Origin: Paragonimus skrjabini miyazakii
Taxonomy: Eukaryota; Platyhelminthes; Trematoda; Plagiorchiida; Troglotrematidae
NCBI GenBank assembly: GCA_014338405.1
Contig: JTDE01000032.1
Coordinates: 28,090 to 92,089, forward strand
Direction of reading: 5' to 3'
DNA: 64,000 nucleotides
Shown: one piece after another, positions 23,840 to 35,960 of the stretch
Layout of the letters: each line of letters opens with the position of its first letter
Position numbering within the stretch: position 1 is the first letter of the stretch
Made by a program: the position numbers and the translations under genes
The notes under the pieces: model-generated
Told to the model about the DNA's origin: nothing
Seen by the model: the letters and a program-made list of their open reading frames with translations, nothing else
Databases searched by the model: none

Positions 23840-24358
23840 TGTGGCGGATTGTCAGGCCGGAGGGGCGAGTATTCAAACACTCGGCGGAATGCCTCAACGT
23901 TGGGGGGGAGGCACGTCCACAAACCCTCAACGATCGGATGGCGGACAACAGGGGCAATCGGATGAGTCATCACCCGACCGGATCTGAGTAACGGCGAGGC
24001 ATGGCACGGAAAATGGGATGGACGACCAAATCGGAGGCTCCATTATTCCAACACTCGGGAGAATATCTCGATACGGTCGTGGAGGACAGTCAAAGCTCAC
24101 ACAGTGGATAGATGGAGGACACCACAAGTCATCGCTCAACGGAATCGGACCAACGGACAAAGATTGGCAGGAGGAAAACCCCACGACAGAAGGCGCCGAT
24201 CAGACACATAAACTACGCAGAAGTGCACACGACGCGTGAGCGGAGACCTCGGGGTGTTGGGGACTAGAATTCTGACTCATAAACGCGGGCGCGCGCGTAA
24301 CATGGTAACGTGTGTTGGACAATAAAGATTGTGCTTTATTGGACGCCTTGTCGCTACA
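23840..24358 (+). mobile_element. solo LTR of a Ty3/gypsy-type retrotransposon
   Basis: The 519-base block starts TGTGGCGG and ends GCTACA, the TG...CA ends of an LTR. It is flanked on both sides by ATAT, a possible 4-bp target duplication. It is clearly more GC-rich than its surroundings. It carries AATAAA at 24,321-24,326 about 30 bases before its end, as expected for the poly(A) signal in the R region. No second LTR or pol sequence adjoins it, so the internal part was probably lost by LTR recombination. A 4-bp duplication fits the fluke CsRn1-type elements, but I cannot compare the sequences. Confidence 0.68.
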
Positions 24359-26437
24359 ATATTTGTCTTCGGGGGTAACCAACCTTGCACAGAATCAAAA
24401 ATTACTTGCCGAATAGTCTCGACAGTAAAAAAAACTCACGATGAAACAGTTCAACCAAAATCCATTTGGTTTATCAAAATTTTCAAGAATATCCTGCAAA
24501 CGCTTTCACCTGAGGTTAGAGCAGTGAGTTTGCCAACTACCCTAACTTCTACTATAAGTAAATGTGTATAGCTTAACAAAAATTCGAATGGAGACTGCTC
24601 ATAAGGTGAAGATTTACTATCAACAAATTATTTTCAATGTAGGCTAGTCGACCAACCTATCTTAAATTTTCACATCTTTCTGTTTACACTCACATTATCA
24701 CTTTAAGGCTAACCTTGAACTTGTAGATTTTAATCACATGCTACTTCTCTGGTTAGTTTGTTATGTGAATGGATATCTAAAATATTCTTCAGACGTAACT
24801 ATGGTAATGAGCATAGGCCACATATAACCCAGTATCATTGTTTATCGTCATTGAAATTTACAAGACGATTGCGTGTCACCCGAAGTCTATTTCTTCGATC
24901 GCACATCAACAACTCAAAGTCGTTTCACGTTTGTTTGTTAGAGTTATGCTGTTGAAATTGAGTACCTTTAAAACGTTTCTTGAAACATGTAAAATCACAT
25001 AGAAGCCAATATATGAGATCGATAATTTTGTTTATCGGGACTTGTACAAGCTTGTCAGAAACTTTCGCAAAGCACGGAAATTCGTTTGTTGTTCCCGGTC
25101 AATCAGCTTACTTAATCGTTCTTTCTTTAGAAGAATGACGATTATTAAATGGAGTTGCGAAAATCAATTTTTAGCATTCAGGATGAACTATCGGTTTCCA
25201 AATATTTGATAATTGTGTTTTATAAATTGTTTGTAAACAACACACCTTTGTTATCTTTAGCGTTAAACTCAACCAACTTTTTCTGCGCAGGTTTATTAAG
25301 AAATTTCGTTCATCTAATCGCCACGTTTTATTGAACCTATATGTAACTCTAATTTAAATAACTTGATAAAAATTTGTGTGCGTTTCTTCGTTTCCCATAT
25401 CCATCGATTTGTTACAATGGTGGTTTTTGTGTGGTTAATGCTGCACTATGTGGTAACACACTAATTTTCGCCGTTTTAGAGCTAGAAAGTTCCTTAATTC
25501 TGCTCACTTCATTTATATCTTTTTTCTATTTCGAATTTTTGCAACGTACAATGAAATCTTTCATAAACTAGAAAGACAATATTGTTCACATAAATTAGTG
25601 TAAACGTACATTTTTCTTGTAATTAACTAGTTTATTTCGCCTCTCTCGTTGAAGTAATACTGCCTGTGTGAAACGTAATTCTGTAGTCGGTATATTTCGA
25701 ACAAATTTCAATAGAGAGGGAATTGCCTGTAAACGGCTCCAGCTCAGGACTAACATTGTACTCGATTACTTTAGCTACATGCTATTTTTCTTGTTAGTTG
25801 TCTAGACTGTAGCCAGGGTAACAAAGTCGTGACACGTATATCCGCCTACAGATATTTCTGGTTAGTTGAATTTACAAGAGTGATAGTAGTAGTTATTGAT
25901 TTGACCGTATTAATTAGGATTACAGTCATTTTATACTGTCGGTCTCCGACACTTGCTTTGTTCCTACCCAAGAACGGTTTATTTAACACGGCGTTTAATA
26001 GAAGCCATCCAGTCCGAGACTTCATTTGACTGCTGCAGTTCTAGTCGTGCTGAAATCTAGTTACTCATTCGATTGCAAGAAAGTGTTTATCTGAACTGAC
26101 TTTCCCTTACAAAGTTCAGCATCTTTTTTCAATCCAACCTTCTCTTTTTTCAAGGTACTCCATTAACTGACCTGTGAGAGTACAAGAAATTAACCATTGA
26201 TTGGGTCGAGAGTATGTCGCGCGGAACTCGCGACTGAGTAGTTCAAACTTTCTGCGAAAACCCATGTTAATATTGCCAAGTGTTCACTGTGCACCTAGTT
26301 GATTAAGTGCTGTCGTAGTACAGGCAGCATTGAATTAATTTCGTTTGGTCTCCATTGTCTGTCTGTATCACTCGTAAATAGTTGGAGTGGTGTGTTTATT
26401 AACTTATCCCAACGTGCTTTCGAATAAACGTAAAAAG
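24359..26437. other. AT-rich stretch without recognisable genes
   Basis: Several short open frames, none with family features. Confidence 0.5.
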
Positions 26438-26532
26438 AAACTCGAGTTTCGTTCTCATTCGAGCACGTCAGTAGTGCATATCCTTGCCATATGCACTACT
26501 GACGAGCTCTAATGAGAGCGAAACTCGAGTCT
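26438..26532. repeat. near-perfect palindrome, 44-base arms, 7-base loop
   Basis: Arms 26,438-26,481 and 26,489-26,532 are reverse complements at 40 of 44 positions. The loop is CCTTGCC. Both arms are the hammerhead part of the SINE in opposite orientations, so this is a fold-back of two SINE pieces. Confidence 0.93.
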
Positions 26533-26630
26533 AGTGCTTCTTTTCGAAAGGGGCCGACTGGAAAGTCTATTGGAATTCGATAGCTGCGATAAGTTGTGAG
26601 TGATGTTCAGTCTGTATGAAAACCAAAATC
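26489..26630 (+). mobile_element. 3' half of the hammerhead SINE, plus copy
   Basis: Contains the complete hammerhead followed by the tail seen in the other copies (GATAGCTGCGAT, then the GTGATGTTCAG-like end). The tRNA head is missing, and the palindrome replaces it. Confidence 0.75.
26493..26537 (+). ncRNA. hammerhead ribozyme with intact core
   Basis: Stem I is GCACTA (26,493-26,498) with TAGTGC (26,532-26,537), six pairs. Core 1 is CTGACGA (26,499-26,505). Stem II is GCTCT with AGAGC (26,506-26,519), five pairs closed by AATG. Core 2 is GAAA (26,520-26,523). Stem III is minimal, one C-G pair closing TCGA. The cleavage site is after GTC (26,529-26,531). Every conserved core base of a type I hammerhead is present. 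The very short stem III is the form known from the Sm-alpha SINE of schistosomes. Such ribozymes self-cleave in the transcript. Activity is inferred from structure only. The opposite arm of the palindrome could compete for pairing. Confidence 0.82.
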
Positions 26631-28466
26631 CCCTACTATTCATCCGTAAAGAGAAACCTTTAATCATAATCACATGAGAATTCGTTTCCTGCGTGCGAAA
26701 TTGTCCATGGCATTTGTTTTTTCTCCGAATGCACTAATGTATGTGATCGATAGTTTCTGTTTTGCGTCGTCAGAACATATGCCATCTAATTCTATTTGCT
26801 GAACAAATAATCACTGGTGTCAACCATCCATGAGACCCTACAATTGGGGGCATGACCAGTCTAAGTATGAGTATGCCTTGATCGCAGGTGTCTGGAATCG
26901 CAGAGTTACAAATCCTTCCGGAAGACTGAGAATGTGGCCGAAGAGATGAAAATCAACATCGACCAGATGAAGCTGACGGCCTTGCTGTCTCTAGTGAAGG
27001 GTAGGACAAAAACAACTTTGGGACTAAAGATGCCTCATAAAATTGGGGTGGACCGCCTTCGGGTTTTCAGCTTTAGCCTTCCTGATGACTACTAGAAGGC
27101 AATATAGCGACTCAGTTTTACCAAGTTCGATCCCATAGGTTATGTCCCCGTGTACACTGCGTCGGAGTTGGAACTTTTGTCAAAGCCACTAGTGGAATTT
27201 GACATAGAGACAAAACAACGCATGTCAGTAGACTAACACATCAGAAACGACTACGAATTGACTGCAACAACTGTTCTATTGCTTTGAAAGAGTTGGCTGA
27301 CTTGACTCACCAATTACTGGTCGGAATCCTCATCATAAGCCACACAAATGAAGCCAGTGAGTCATATAAGCTTCTTATTACGATGGGAATGTTGAGTGAC
27401 AAATAGAAGCTTTGAAGTCGAGAAAAATAGAATAGAAACACAGGAGCGTGTGTTGATGATAGAGATTGTGTCGGTTGGAAACGAAAGAACGATATTCAAA
27501 CAAACCATCCGCGTGTTATGTTGGCTAAGGTGAAAAATCCGGTATTTCATTTTATCGACAAGACAAGCTTTTGGGAAAATTCAACGGAAGTTTGGCACAT
27601 TGCATTATTGGCGTGACAGCGACGACTTTTTTGATTAGTCGAACGCATGAAACGATTGTTCGAATGTTAGTTGGATTCAAGTTCTGTTATGATCGTCCGG
27701 CAGAGTGAGAATCGGCGGTCGTGTCACCTAGCGTTCATTCGTAAGTTAGGCAAAAGCGGGGCGGACTTAACTGAGAAACGACTTTCAGGAGCATATTGAA
27801 GCTGTGAGTGATTCTAAGTAAAAATGTTTGTATAAAAGCGTGGAATTGTTCCACAAATGAGAGTAGGCAGGGCATAATCCAGACAGTTTGAAAAAAACTT
27901 AGTAAGACAATGAGAAGACGCAAATCATCCGAAGTTTTCCGGAGTAATGTCTACAGTTTATTTTTATCGAAAAGCATACATCTCCCAGACTCAGGGTTTA
28001 GGTGATTCGTCACGGTAGGGTATTATGCCACCGTGTACATGAGACGCATGTTCCGATATTGTGGTTCATGCATTACATGGTGCATAGTTGAGTCAGCGTA
28101 TCAGAAGTAAACGTTTGGCGAAGTCTGTATATTTCTATCCTGAGCTTCCTAGGTATGTCTCATATGTGGATGGAATATTTTGGGGGATCCTAGAAAAGGT
28201 CATGTTCAAGGTTTTGAGGACCATTTGCTGTAAGAATCTGTGTGATGATGTATGTGTGATACCTTTGATAGTAAACACAATGAGATATTGCGGTATTTTG
28301 TAGAAAGCTGGGTTTCAGGAACGGAGAAAGGCAGAAGTGTTTTGCACAATTTCTTGTGAACCGTATTTATCTTTCTTCAATTTGACTGAGACTTCCATTC
28401 TGCACGGGTCACAATAGCCACGTCAACTACGCAGGTTACACCGTTTTTGAATATAACGATTTCAGA
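26631..28466. other. no clear feature; weak gag-like patch
   Basis: Near 26,885-27,010 the plus strand reads E-E-M-K-I-N-I-D-Q-M-K-L-T-A-L-L-S-L, faintly like the gag region of Ty3-type elements, with stops soon after. I do not call it an element. Confidence 0.3.
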
Positions 28467-29290
28467 TTAAATGAACAGCTTGGCAGTTGGGATATGGGGC
28501 TGTGAGACCATTGGTAGTGTCTTGTTTCTCCGTCTGTCAATTATTAATGAGGTTGCAATGTTGTGCCGTCTGTATTTGTCAGAATGAGTAGGAGGGTATG
28601 ACTGGAGAATATAAGACAAACGTTCATAGCTGTTACCATTTGGGTATTTTAATTCCTTGGACGATTTTGGACGGCCACATGAGAGACGGGTTTGCCTGGG
28701 CGACAGGTTAGCTATAAGTTGCTTCGCTGTGATGTGGAGGCGAGGACTAATCCTGTTTGGGTTTCGTAACCAGTTGTGTGACGCGACCATCGTTTGTACA
28801 TGTCTTAAACAGACACCAACGTGTGTATTGTACAGAGCCTCATGCCATGCTAAGTTTGCTTCCTCTTTGTGTGTGATAATCCTGTCATTTGCTGACATCG
28901 GAGTGAAGGCAAGGCGACAAAACGGTTGAGATGAGGGGATCACGTAGAGTCCATTGTGGAACCGCGTTTCTTGATAACGGGTGTTTTTCTGTGCGAGGTT
29001 TTCTATTCCGATGCATACTTGATGGAAGCTGCGGCATCCCGAGACCGCCAGATTTGATATCAGAGTAGAAGAAAGCATTGTATGTGTCTTTGGGCAGTCG
29101 TAGCCATTTCTTAATATTCATATTCACTGCTGGATTCAAGAACTCAAGCGTCCTTTTGTGGACAACGCTGTGAAATTTTTGATAAGTTAATGCGTCTGCA
29201 ACATTTCTATATTTTGTTGGGAGTTTAGACGCACTGCCAACTGCAATTCTGAACATCAACAACTGCCTGGCTGCTAACTGGTTAGACCCA
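28467..29290 (-). mobile_element. R2-type retrotransposon fragment, after the RT domain
   Basis: The minus strand, with one frameshift, shows two landmarks of R2-type (site-specific, non-LTR) elements downstream of reverse transcriptase. First is K-K-W-L-R-L-P-K-D-T, then S-G-G-L-G-M-P. Second, further on, is W-L-R-N-P-N-R-I-S-P-R-L-H-I, then Y-I-L-Q-S-Y-P-P-T-H and R-R-H-N. The last block is the zinc-knuckle region, normally C...C...H...C. The cysteine expected just before P-P-T-H is Tyr, so the knuckle is broken. The RT domain itself is absent. Its 5' end faces the plus-strand copy at 29,430. Confidence 0.82.
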
Positions 29291-29429
29291 CTAGGCGTCT
29301 AATCTGACCACGTTGTGATCAGTACAGCAGCAACAGATCAGATGCGGGAATGTATTGAGATGTATTCTGAGAAAACAACCAAGTTGTCCACAGCTTGAAA
29401 GGTTCCTTCAACTAAATCATTGCAAACCG

Positions 29430-30900
29430 TCTTCCCGCTACGTGTAGACCATCAAGACGACAACATAACAACATTAGCAACAAACACAAGCCCCACCTAT
29501 GTCGAGTCCAATGTAGACATATACAAAACATTTACAAACCCAGAAGGAGGAGCACAATAGCGACGATACTTGACGGTCCGTGGAGACATGACTTTGTTGA
29601 TAACCAACAAGGGTTTCCAAGATTTACTAACTACTGGAATACGGTGCTTGATCGCTCGGAGGTTGCTGACAACCATCCTCTACGGAGTGTGTCCCCCATA
29701 GGATTATAACCTCGTCGACCCAACGTCCGAACCTGAAGTCACCCGGGCTCTCCGTCCCCAGGAAGGATCGGCGTTCGGACCCAACTGTCTCATACCCACT
29801 GACGTATCTCTTTCCCGAGCGAAATCACTAGCAGTGTTTTTGATTTACTGTTGATTACTGAACAATTTTCTGCGCAACTGAACCATGCTCGCGCAACGCT
29901 TATACCCAAGATCTCCACGCAGCTTATACCATCTGATTTCCGCCCAATTTCTGTTCGTTCGGTGGTCACAACCTATTTTCATTAGATCTCATTTATTCGT
30001 TGGGTCTCTTCTTTCTCCTCTGATCGACAACAGTTCGGCTTCTCACAACGAGACGGAACATTTCAGATGACAACTAGTTTCCATAGCTTGCTTCGTCATT
30101 TTCCAAGAAACCAACCACGATTGGTTGCTTTGGATATGTTGATATAGCTTTGACCATACATTCCATGACTTTCTGATAAGAGCAGCCACTGCCCAAGGTT
30201 CATCAACCATTTTGAGCAAACACTTGCATTTAGTTTATAAGTCTTGTGAATCTTATGTTGAAAGCTACGGGCTTTTCTCAAAAGCAGGTGTTCGTCAAAG
30301 AAACCTTTTGTCTACCCTATTGTTTATAATGAACTTGGATGAAGGTGTCTCATCTTCTTTCGATTTTGAATTTACTGCAAATGCACCAACCGACCCATTG
30401 GACTATTCGAAATATGCGGATGATATCATACTAACAATTCCATCGAGAGAAACATTGGCAATCAAAGTGGAACGTATACAGGATAGTGTTTTGAAATCGG
30501 TTTGACCGTGAACCACTCCAACACTCAATGCATCCACCTAAAATCAGGTTGAATAAGACGTACCACTGGTCTTGACGACCGAATATATGTGGAACCACCA
30601 CAGTATCCGCTTTCTCTCCAACATCATTCAAAGTTCTAGCTATGACGTTTAGCTGGAAGAGAATCTTGCCAACAATTGCAGTTGCCGATCTATTGAAAAT
30701 GCTGCATGATTTGACGGCAGCGCTTCTAAAACCTCAGCAAAAATATCGAAATGTCGCGAACGCATCTACTTCCGAGATTAACGGATCAAAGGTTTCTCAG
30801 CGCTGTCCACAAAAACATGCTTGAGTTCTTGGATCGAACAGTGTATATGGTTGTTAAGAAATGACTACGACTGCCCAAAGACATTTAACCCTCTCTGTCG
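29430..30900 (+). mobile_element. R2-type retrotransposon fragment with RT domain
   Basis: Frameshifted reading on the plus strand gives, in order: I-L-D-G-P-W, N-Q-Q-G-F-Q-D-L-L, E-P-E-V-T-R-A-L-R, L-I-P-K-I-S-T, S-D-F-R-P-I-S-V, G-V-R-Q-x-x-L-L-S-x-L-L-F, and K-Y-A-D-D-I-I at about 30,410-30,430 (the catalytic Y-A-D-D). It ends K-Y-R-N-V-A-N-A, then H-K-x-M-L-E-F-L-D and L-R-L-P-K-D. The last part aligns with the start of the minus fragment (K-Y-R-N-V-A-D-A, E-F-L-N, L-R-L-P-K-D), so the two belong to one family. Multiple frameshifts and stops make it dead. It lacks the C-terminal knuckle and endonuclease. Confidence 0.85.
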
Positions 30901-33900
30901 GTCCCTGTTAGACAGTGGAAAGCCGCAGATAGTCTATCTCGATAGGAACGGGAAGCTTCAATATCTGGCCAAGCGAAACGACCTATGCCCTTGACACACT
31001 CCCTGCCGAAAAAAAATGCATTTCAGGTATGTTAACACGACCATTGCGGATGAGCAAGTCGTTGAGCGAGCGAGGAGAGCTTGAACAACTTTTACTACAG
31101 CTAGGACAATTTAAGGTAATGAGTGGGTAAGGCGAATTTGAGTAACTGAAATATACTACTCGCGAGTAATCAGGCGAAATTATTTTCCGAATCATTTAAG
31201 TAATCATCGGAGTACGCAATAACCAGATCTGAAGTGCTGTCACGAAGTTGGCATTTTCTCCGTACGATGTTGTCACTAATATACGGAAGTTTCCCTGTGT
31301 TGTTTTGTTAAAGTATGTCATTTATTCCAATTTGTTATATGAATTAATGTTAGTGGTTTTCTGGACGCAAGTCGAACGTTAGTCATCAAATAAATTGCAC
31401 ATACAGTGGATGACGATGGCCACTAAGAGCTGCTGACTGATTGCGCCTCTTTAGGTCCTGTTAGATAAAAGGGTACAATCGAGGTTTAGAACAGGAGAAA
31501 ATAGGAATGGCTGAATTAAATGTGGTGGGCTCAATGTTTACCGCAAGGAGTTTCAATTGTAAAATGCATCAGGTCGGCTTGGCAACTTGGTACGGTGTGT
31601 AATGACATAATTAAAAGTCGTTTCTGTTATCATTTATCCTTCTTGTGAGAGTGAAAGTTATACTGGTTGAATTATCGGTGGTTTTCCTGGGAAAAACCTA
31701 TAGCTTTCGTTCGAAGAGCATCATACGGCAGATTTAACTGGGTAACATTATCAACTGGAATAATATCTTTCAAATGTCATTGCGTTACATCCTAAACAAG
31801 GACGAAGTCGGTGATGTAGTGTCGAACTGACGGTGCACATTAAGAAGCACTAGAAATATCTTTCACATCCTTCATATCTTTCACGCCCTTGAAGCCATTA
31901 TGTATCGTATTCAGCCGAAGAGAACTTAAGTACTAGGTAAATGTTGTATTAACACAGTGAATAAATTTCGGTACTATTATTTTCATTATAGATTAGTATA
32001 GGATAACTCACAACATTTAAGGCCCACTGGGGTGGAACAGGATCAAATCGCCCAAAATACATAAGGGTAACTTATTGTATGTCGACAGTAAGAAAGTGTA
32101 CCCGCTGAGGTCATAGGTTCCACGAATACCAGTTCATTCGTCAGCTGCATTAGTAGAACACAGTAACCTCACTCTGACCTGTAGTTGAGCAGTGGGTACC
32201 GATTGACTGTTACTGACGCGAACTTCACTAACGTTGACCGCAACCTTCAGAGAAGGATCGATCAATCGGCTTGGCCTACCACTCACCACCAACGTCCGGG
32301 GGCATCGAGTTCCACAAAGACTGAACTAAAAAACGGATCGGACCTTTGTGAGATAAACAATAAGGAGGTAAACAATAATGAGGGTTTAAATGACGCTTCA
32401 ACAATCATTTCAACACTACAAACGATGCGCTAGAGGCAGCTGTGGTTCTAACAAAAAGCAGTGACACAAACACGGAAACGACGTAACTGAAGCAACCTCC
32501 CAGAAAGAAAAATGTGCAGAGACCTAAGCATTTAGAGTTGGATTCACAAGTACACCCCCTCTTTGTAACATGCGTTATGAAGTCGTTTACCAACACCAAA
32601 ATCTTATCAAAATCTAGATGTTTCGATGTATATGTGGTGCATTGCGTTTCTTCATAGTTTGCAAAATAAAAACCTGATCGAAGTCGCCAAGGTACGAAAT
32701 GGATCGATGTTGTTCTTTATATTGACAACCAGCTTGAGACGTCTGAGTCAAAAGTACCAGCTCTTCTGAGCTCATCTAAAACCATGAGGCGTATTGTGCG
32801 TTTTAACTAATCATTCATTTGCATGATAGATATGACCTTCCTGGTTAATGGTCGCCTATTTAATGAACCTATACAAAAACCCATCTCTCCAAGAGTTTCG
32901 CGCATTCTATTTATTTGTTATTTTAACTATCGTGACAATGATTTCAACATCGGCAAGATTTATGCTAAACTTCCTTCAAGTGCTTTTGAAGTCAACAGTG
33001 CAGTTATAAATTCTTCTTTAACTGAAGATATCGGTGGGGGATTATCCGATGGAAGATCCGTTAAAATCCGTTAAAACATGAATACTAACAAGCAGATTAA
33101 TCGCCGTCTTGGTCGTAGTAGCCACGGAATCATATTTCATTTGATAAATGAAGTACAGATGCTTCCTTAAATTTGGGCATCTTAAAGGAATCCTATAAAG
33201 CTAACTGGATAACCCTGAACTGAAAAGTTGGCGAGATACTTTGGTCTGACGTTTCACCGTATCTGTCACTTAGATATCACTGGTAGTTTGTTGTGGACGG
33301 TAAGTGTGTTCAGATCAGGTAATCTCGACAACCAGGACGCATAAAACCAACTCAGTATTTCACAGAATATTTACTAGTGTTGTATGATAGGCAGTTTTGT
33401 TGAGTAGTATACTACTCACAAGTAGTATGTTACCGACAGGCAACGTTCAGGAACAAAAGGGCAAGCTGCGAATGCCAGGAAGACGGAGGACAAGGAGAGA
33501 CTATCGAAATAGTGTGTACGCGCTCGACAAAAGTTCCACCAAGGCGAATGACAATGATGGATGTGAATGCATATCTACCTTGCAAATGAGTATACGCGTT
33601 TATGGTTTGATTTTTGACATGACCTATACGGGCGTTTGTGCAACAAAAGAATTCTCAGACCAAGCGCCTTTTGCGGTCACAACACTAGTAGCGGACAGAA
33701 AAAATTCAAACCTGTTACAGTAAGAGAAAACGGAAAAAACTCGCAGTTAATAATGCATAATCCGCGACTGGGCGATGATAGCAGTGGATGGCGATAACAT
33801 TGCTGGGCTTGATCAAGAAGTCTAGTGTCACTCCAAAATGGTAGCACCGCAACTTCCATGAGCACGGTGTAATCCATCTTTAAATTCGGTGACTGCAGGA

Positions 33901-34616
33901 AGCCTACTAAGTATTGGCAGACGAAAGTATTGTCGGTTTGCCCTAAAGTTCATACAGGGATAGACTGATAATAATTTGAGTCAGCATCTTATTCGATTCC
34001 CTCTGCTATCTGACTGGTAACAGGCATTCCGAAAATTGTTCCTTGTGGTTCGTCAGTTTACGTGTAGTTTGAGAAGATGAAACAAAAGCAACTGATGTAG
34101 GTGAACCAGTTTGCGGGGTCACCTAACATTTCGTTAAAGCCTTTAGCCGAGTAATACACATAACGCTGTAGGTAAAGTTTCGTGACTGTGGTATAATAAC
34201 TCTACCAATCACGCGACATGCCAACTGCCTGCAAGTCTGACGCGTTACCTTCTAAGTGAACGGGTTATTTTTAGACTGGTATTGTGCGATCAACAGTGTG
34301 ACACGGTGTTCCATAGCGAGACTTTTGCTCTCCACTAAATTCTTGCTCAAAAAATGCATTTAGCACGCGATGATCACATGGGGGTGGCGAACCTATCACA
34401 ATAGAAAAAGTAAAAGATAACGCGTATGGTAAAGAAGGAGAGGAAAGTAGACTGATGAGGAATAAAACGAATTACGACGGTGCACACAGACTCGCAACAC
34501 GCATGCCATTGACTTCTATTCTTTGCTATAGCAGACGGTGTCCTCAACCAGAGTTGTTCATTGTCCTTCGGATCTCGGCCAGCAGGTCGGGAGTGCCTTA
34601 CTGATGCAAGCTTCCT
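30901..34616. other. no recognisable feature
   Basis: Frames at 32,185-32,433, 32,823-33,074 and 33,397-33,723 are open but show no domain, signal peptide or splice context that I recognise. Confidence 0.45.
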
Positions 34617-34656
34617 AATCCGAACCCAAATCGTGCGCTGACCACTAGGCGGGCGC
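34617..34656 (-). other. tRNA-like box A / box B pair, 3' of the RTE-type ORF
   Basis: On the minus strand CCTAGTGGTCAGCGC resembles a pol III A-box and TTGGGTTCGGAT a B-box, but they are spaced too tightly for a tRNA. It lies where the 3' untranslated region of the neighbouring RTE-type element would be. Confidence 0.25.
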
Positions 34657-34796
34657 TTTCAGCCTAACCCAATACTCACAAACAAGACACGATGTGACAG
34701 ACGTTAAGCTGATATTTGTCACATGTGGTCAAGGCAGAAAGCTTGTGAGACGAGATCAGTGTGCTCATCGACAGATGACAGCGAACCTTTTCATTA

Positions 34797-35960
34797 CTAA
34801 TTTGATCTTCCTAAATCTAATGATTCGGAGACACGGATGGTGAAAAAAGGATACTCTTTGGACATCCTCCTCCTCGTCCAGGTTTCGGGGCCGTGCAATA
34901 CGATCGTTCTCACAGCAAAATAGTACACCAGGCTTTTCATAGAAAAACGGGGATCATGCTGAAGGCGTAATTTGGCAAGCGCCATCACAGCCTTTACTGT
35001 ATGATTTGTGATCTCATCAGACGTCCCACAAGAGCTTACACAGCTCACAAGGTACGTGAAAATCTCGACTATTTCCGACTGATCACTACCAAGGGTGAAA
35101 ACAAACGGGAAGTCTTGCCAATCTCGCAACATCACCTTGTATTTAGTAAGTGCAAAAGCTGTATCAAACTGATGAACTAAAGTCTTTAATTTGTCTAAGC
35201 TGTTCAAGGCACTCCTGTGTGCCCTCATAGTTTAGGGCGATGGCATCTACATATTCTATTTCTCGGAGCCGACTACTTGGGAACTATTCTATACCACAGT
35301 ATGCACAGTCTGTCGCGTTATGTTGTAAGATCTCGTCTGTTGCAAAGTTCAATAAGATAGGGGAGGTTGGACAACTTCGTCGCTTTCAGTTTGAGATGCG
35401 GAAGGTCGGTGACACTGCCACACGCTCTAATCCTGCTCGAGGTCTGAAAGAAGACTACTTTCATGATTTTCACATAATTCTCAAGCACATCTTTTCCAAA
35501 TAGACAGTCCTGGAGTGCAGTTCTGTTAGCCGAATCAACAGCTCTTCCGATGTCAAACGATTGTTGGCCCTCTGTAAAAATAGCGAAATTCAAGCATCTG
35601 GTGGTGTATGTAGATGTGATCAGTGCAGTCACAGCCGGGAAGAAACCCAGCATGTTCCTCACGGATCTGTTTCTTGCGCGTTTTGCTCGATCTATGTAGT
35701 GCAGTGGGTGCGAGCGACTTCGACGCAACAGGAATTAGGCTTGTTCCTTTGTGGTCTGTAAACGAAGTGCGTGGGCAATTCTGGAAAATGGGTAAGACGT
35801 TAGCCAAAACTCAGTCGTACGGAACAACATTGGTGCAGTTTTTCTGGAGCAAAGCCACCAAAACTTTAACTGAGGTTAGACCCTCGTCTACAAAAGGAGT
35901 AGGAAATATTTCATCTGAACCTGCGTTTATTTGCACTTCAGGATTCTGATCACAGTTGAT
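34797..35960 (-). mobile_element. RTE-type non-LTR retrotransposon, decayed RT region
   Basis: From high to low coordinates, in shifting frames, the minus strand gives A-N-V-L-P-I-F, K-G-T-S-L-I-P-V-A-S-K, R-E-E-H-A-G-F-L-P-G-C-D-C-T-D-H-I, a G-R-A-V-D-S-A-N-R block (normally A-F-D-S-V-x-R), L-N-F-A-T-D-E, then T-K-Y-K-V-M-L-R-D-W, F-T-Y-L-V-S-C-V-S-S, and V-L-H-G-P-E-T-W. This order is that of RTE-clade reverse transcriptase and its C-terminal part. The first catalytic D is replaced and the second (Y-A-D-D) block is not readable, so it is inactive. Confidence 0.82.

Noticed and set aside
24018..24239. 73-codon open frame in a GC-rich block
   Set aside because: It lies within the solo LTR. 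GC-rich sequence lengthens chance frames.
26885..27500. Gag-like patch near E-E-M-K-I-N-I-D-Q-M-K
   Set aside because: Too short, interrupted by stops, and no zinc knuckle or protease follows. Similarity could be chance.
34447..34475. CTGATGA followed by GAAT, hammerhead-like
   Set aside because: The second core reads GAAT, not GAAA, and no stem II, stem I or stem III pairing can be drawn.
35000..35025. Minus-strand CTGATGAGATC...GATC-like hairpin
   Set aside because: There is no GAAA core after the hairpin, and it lies within the RTE-type coding relic.
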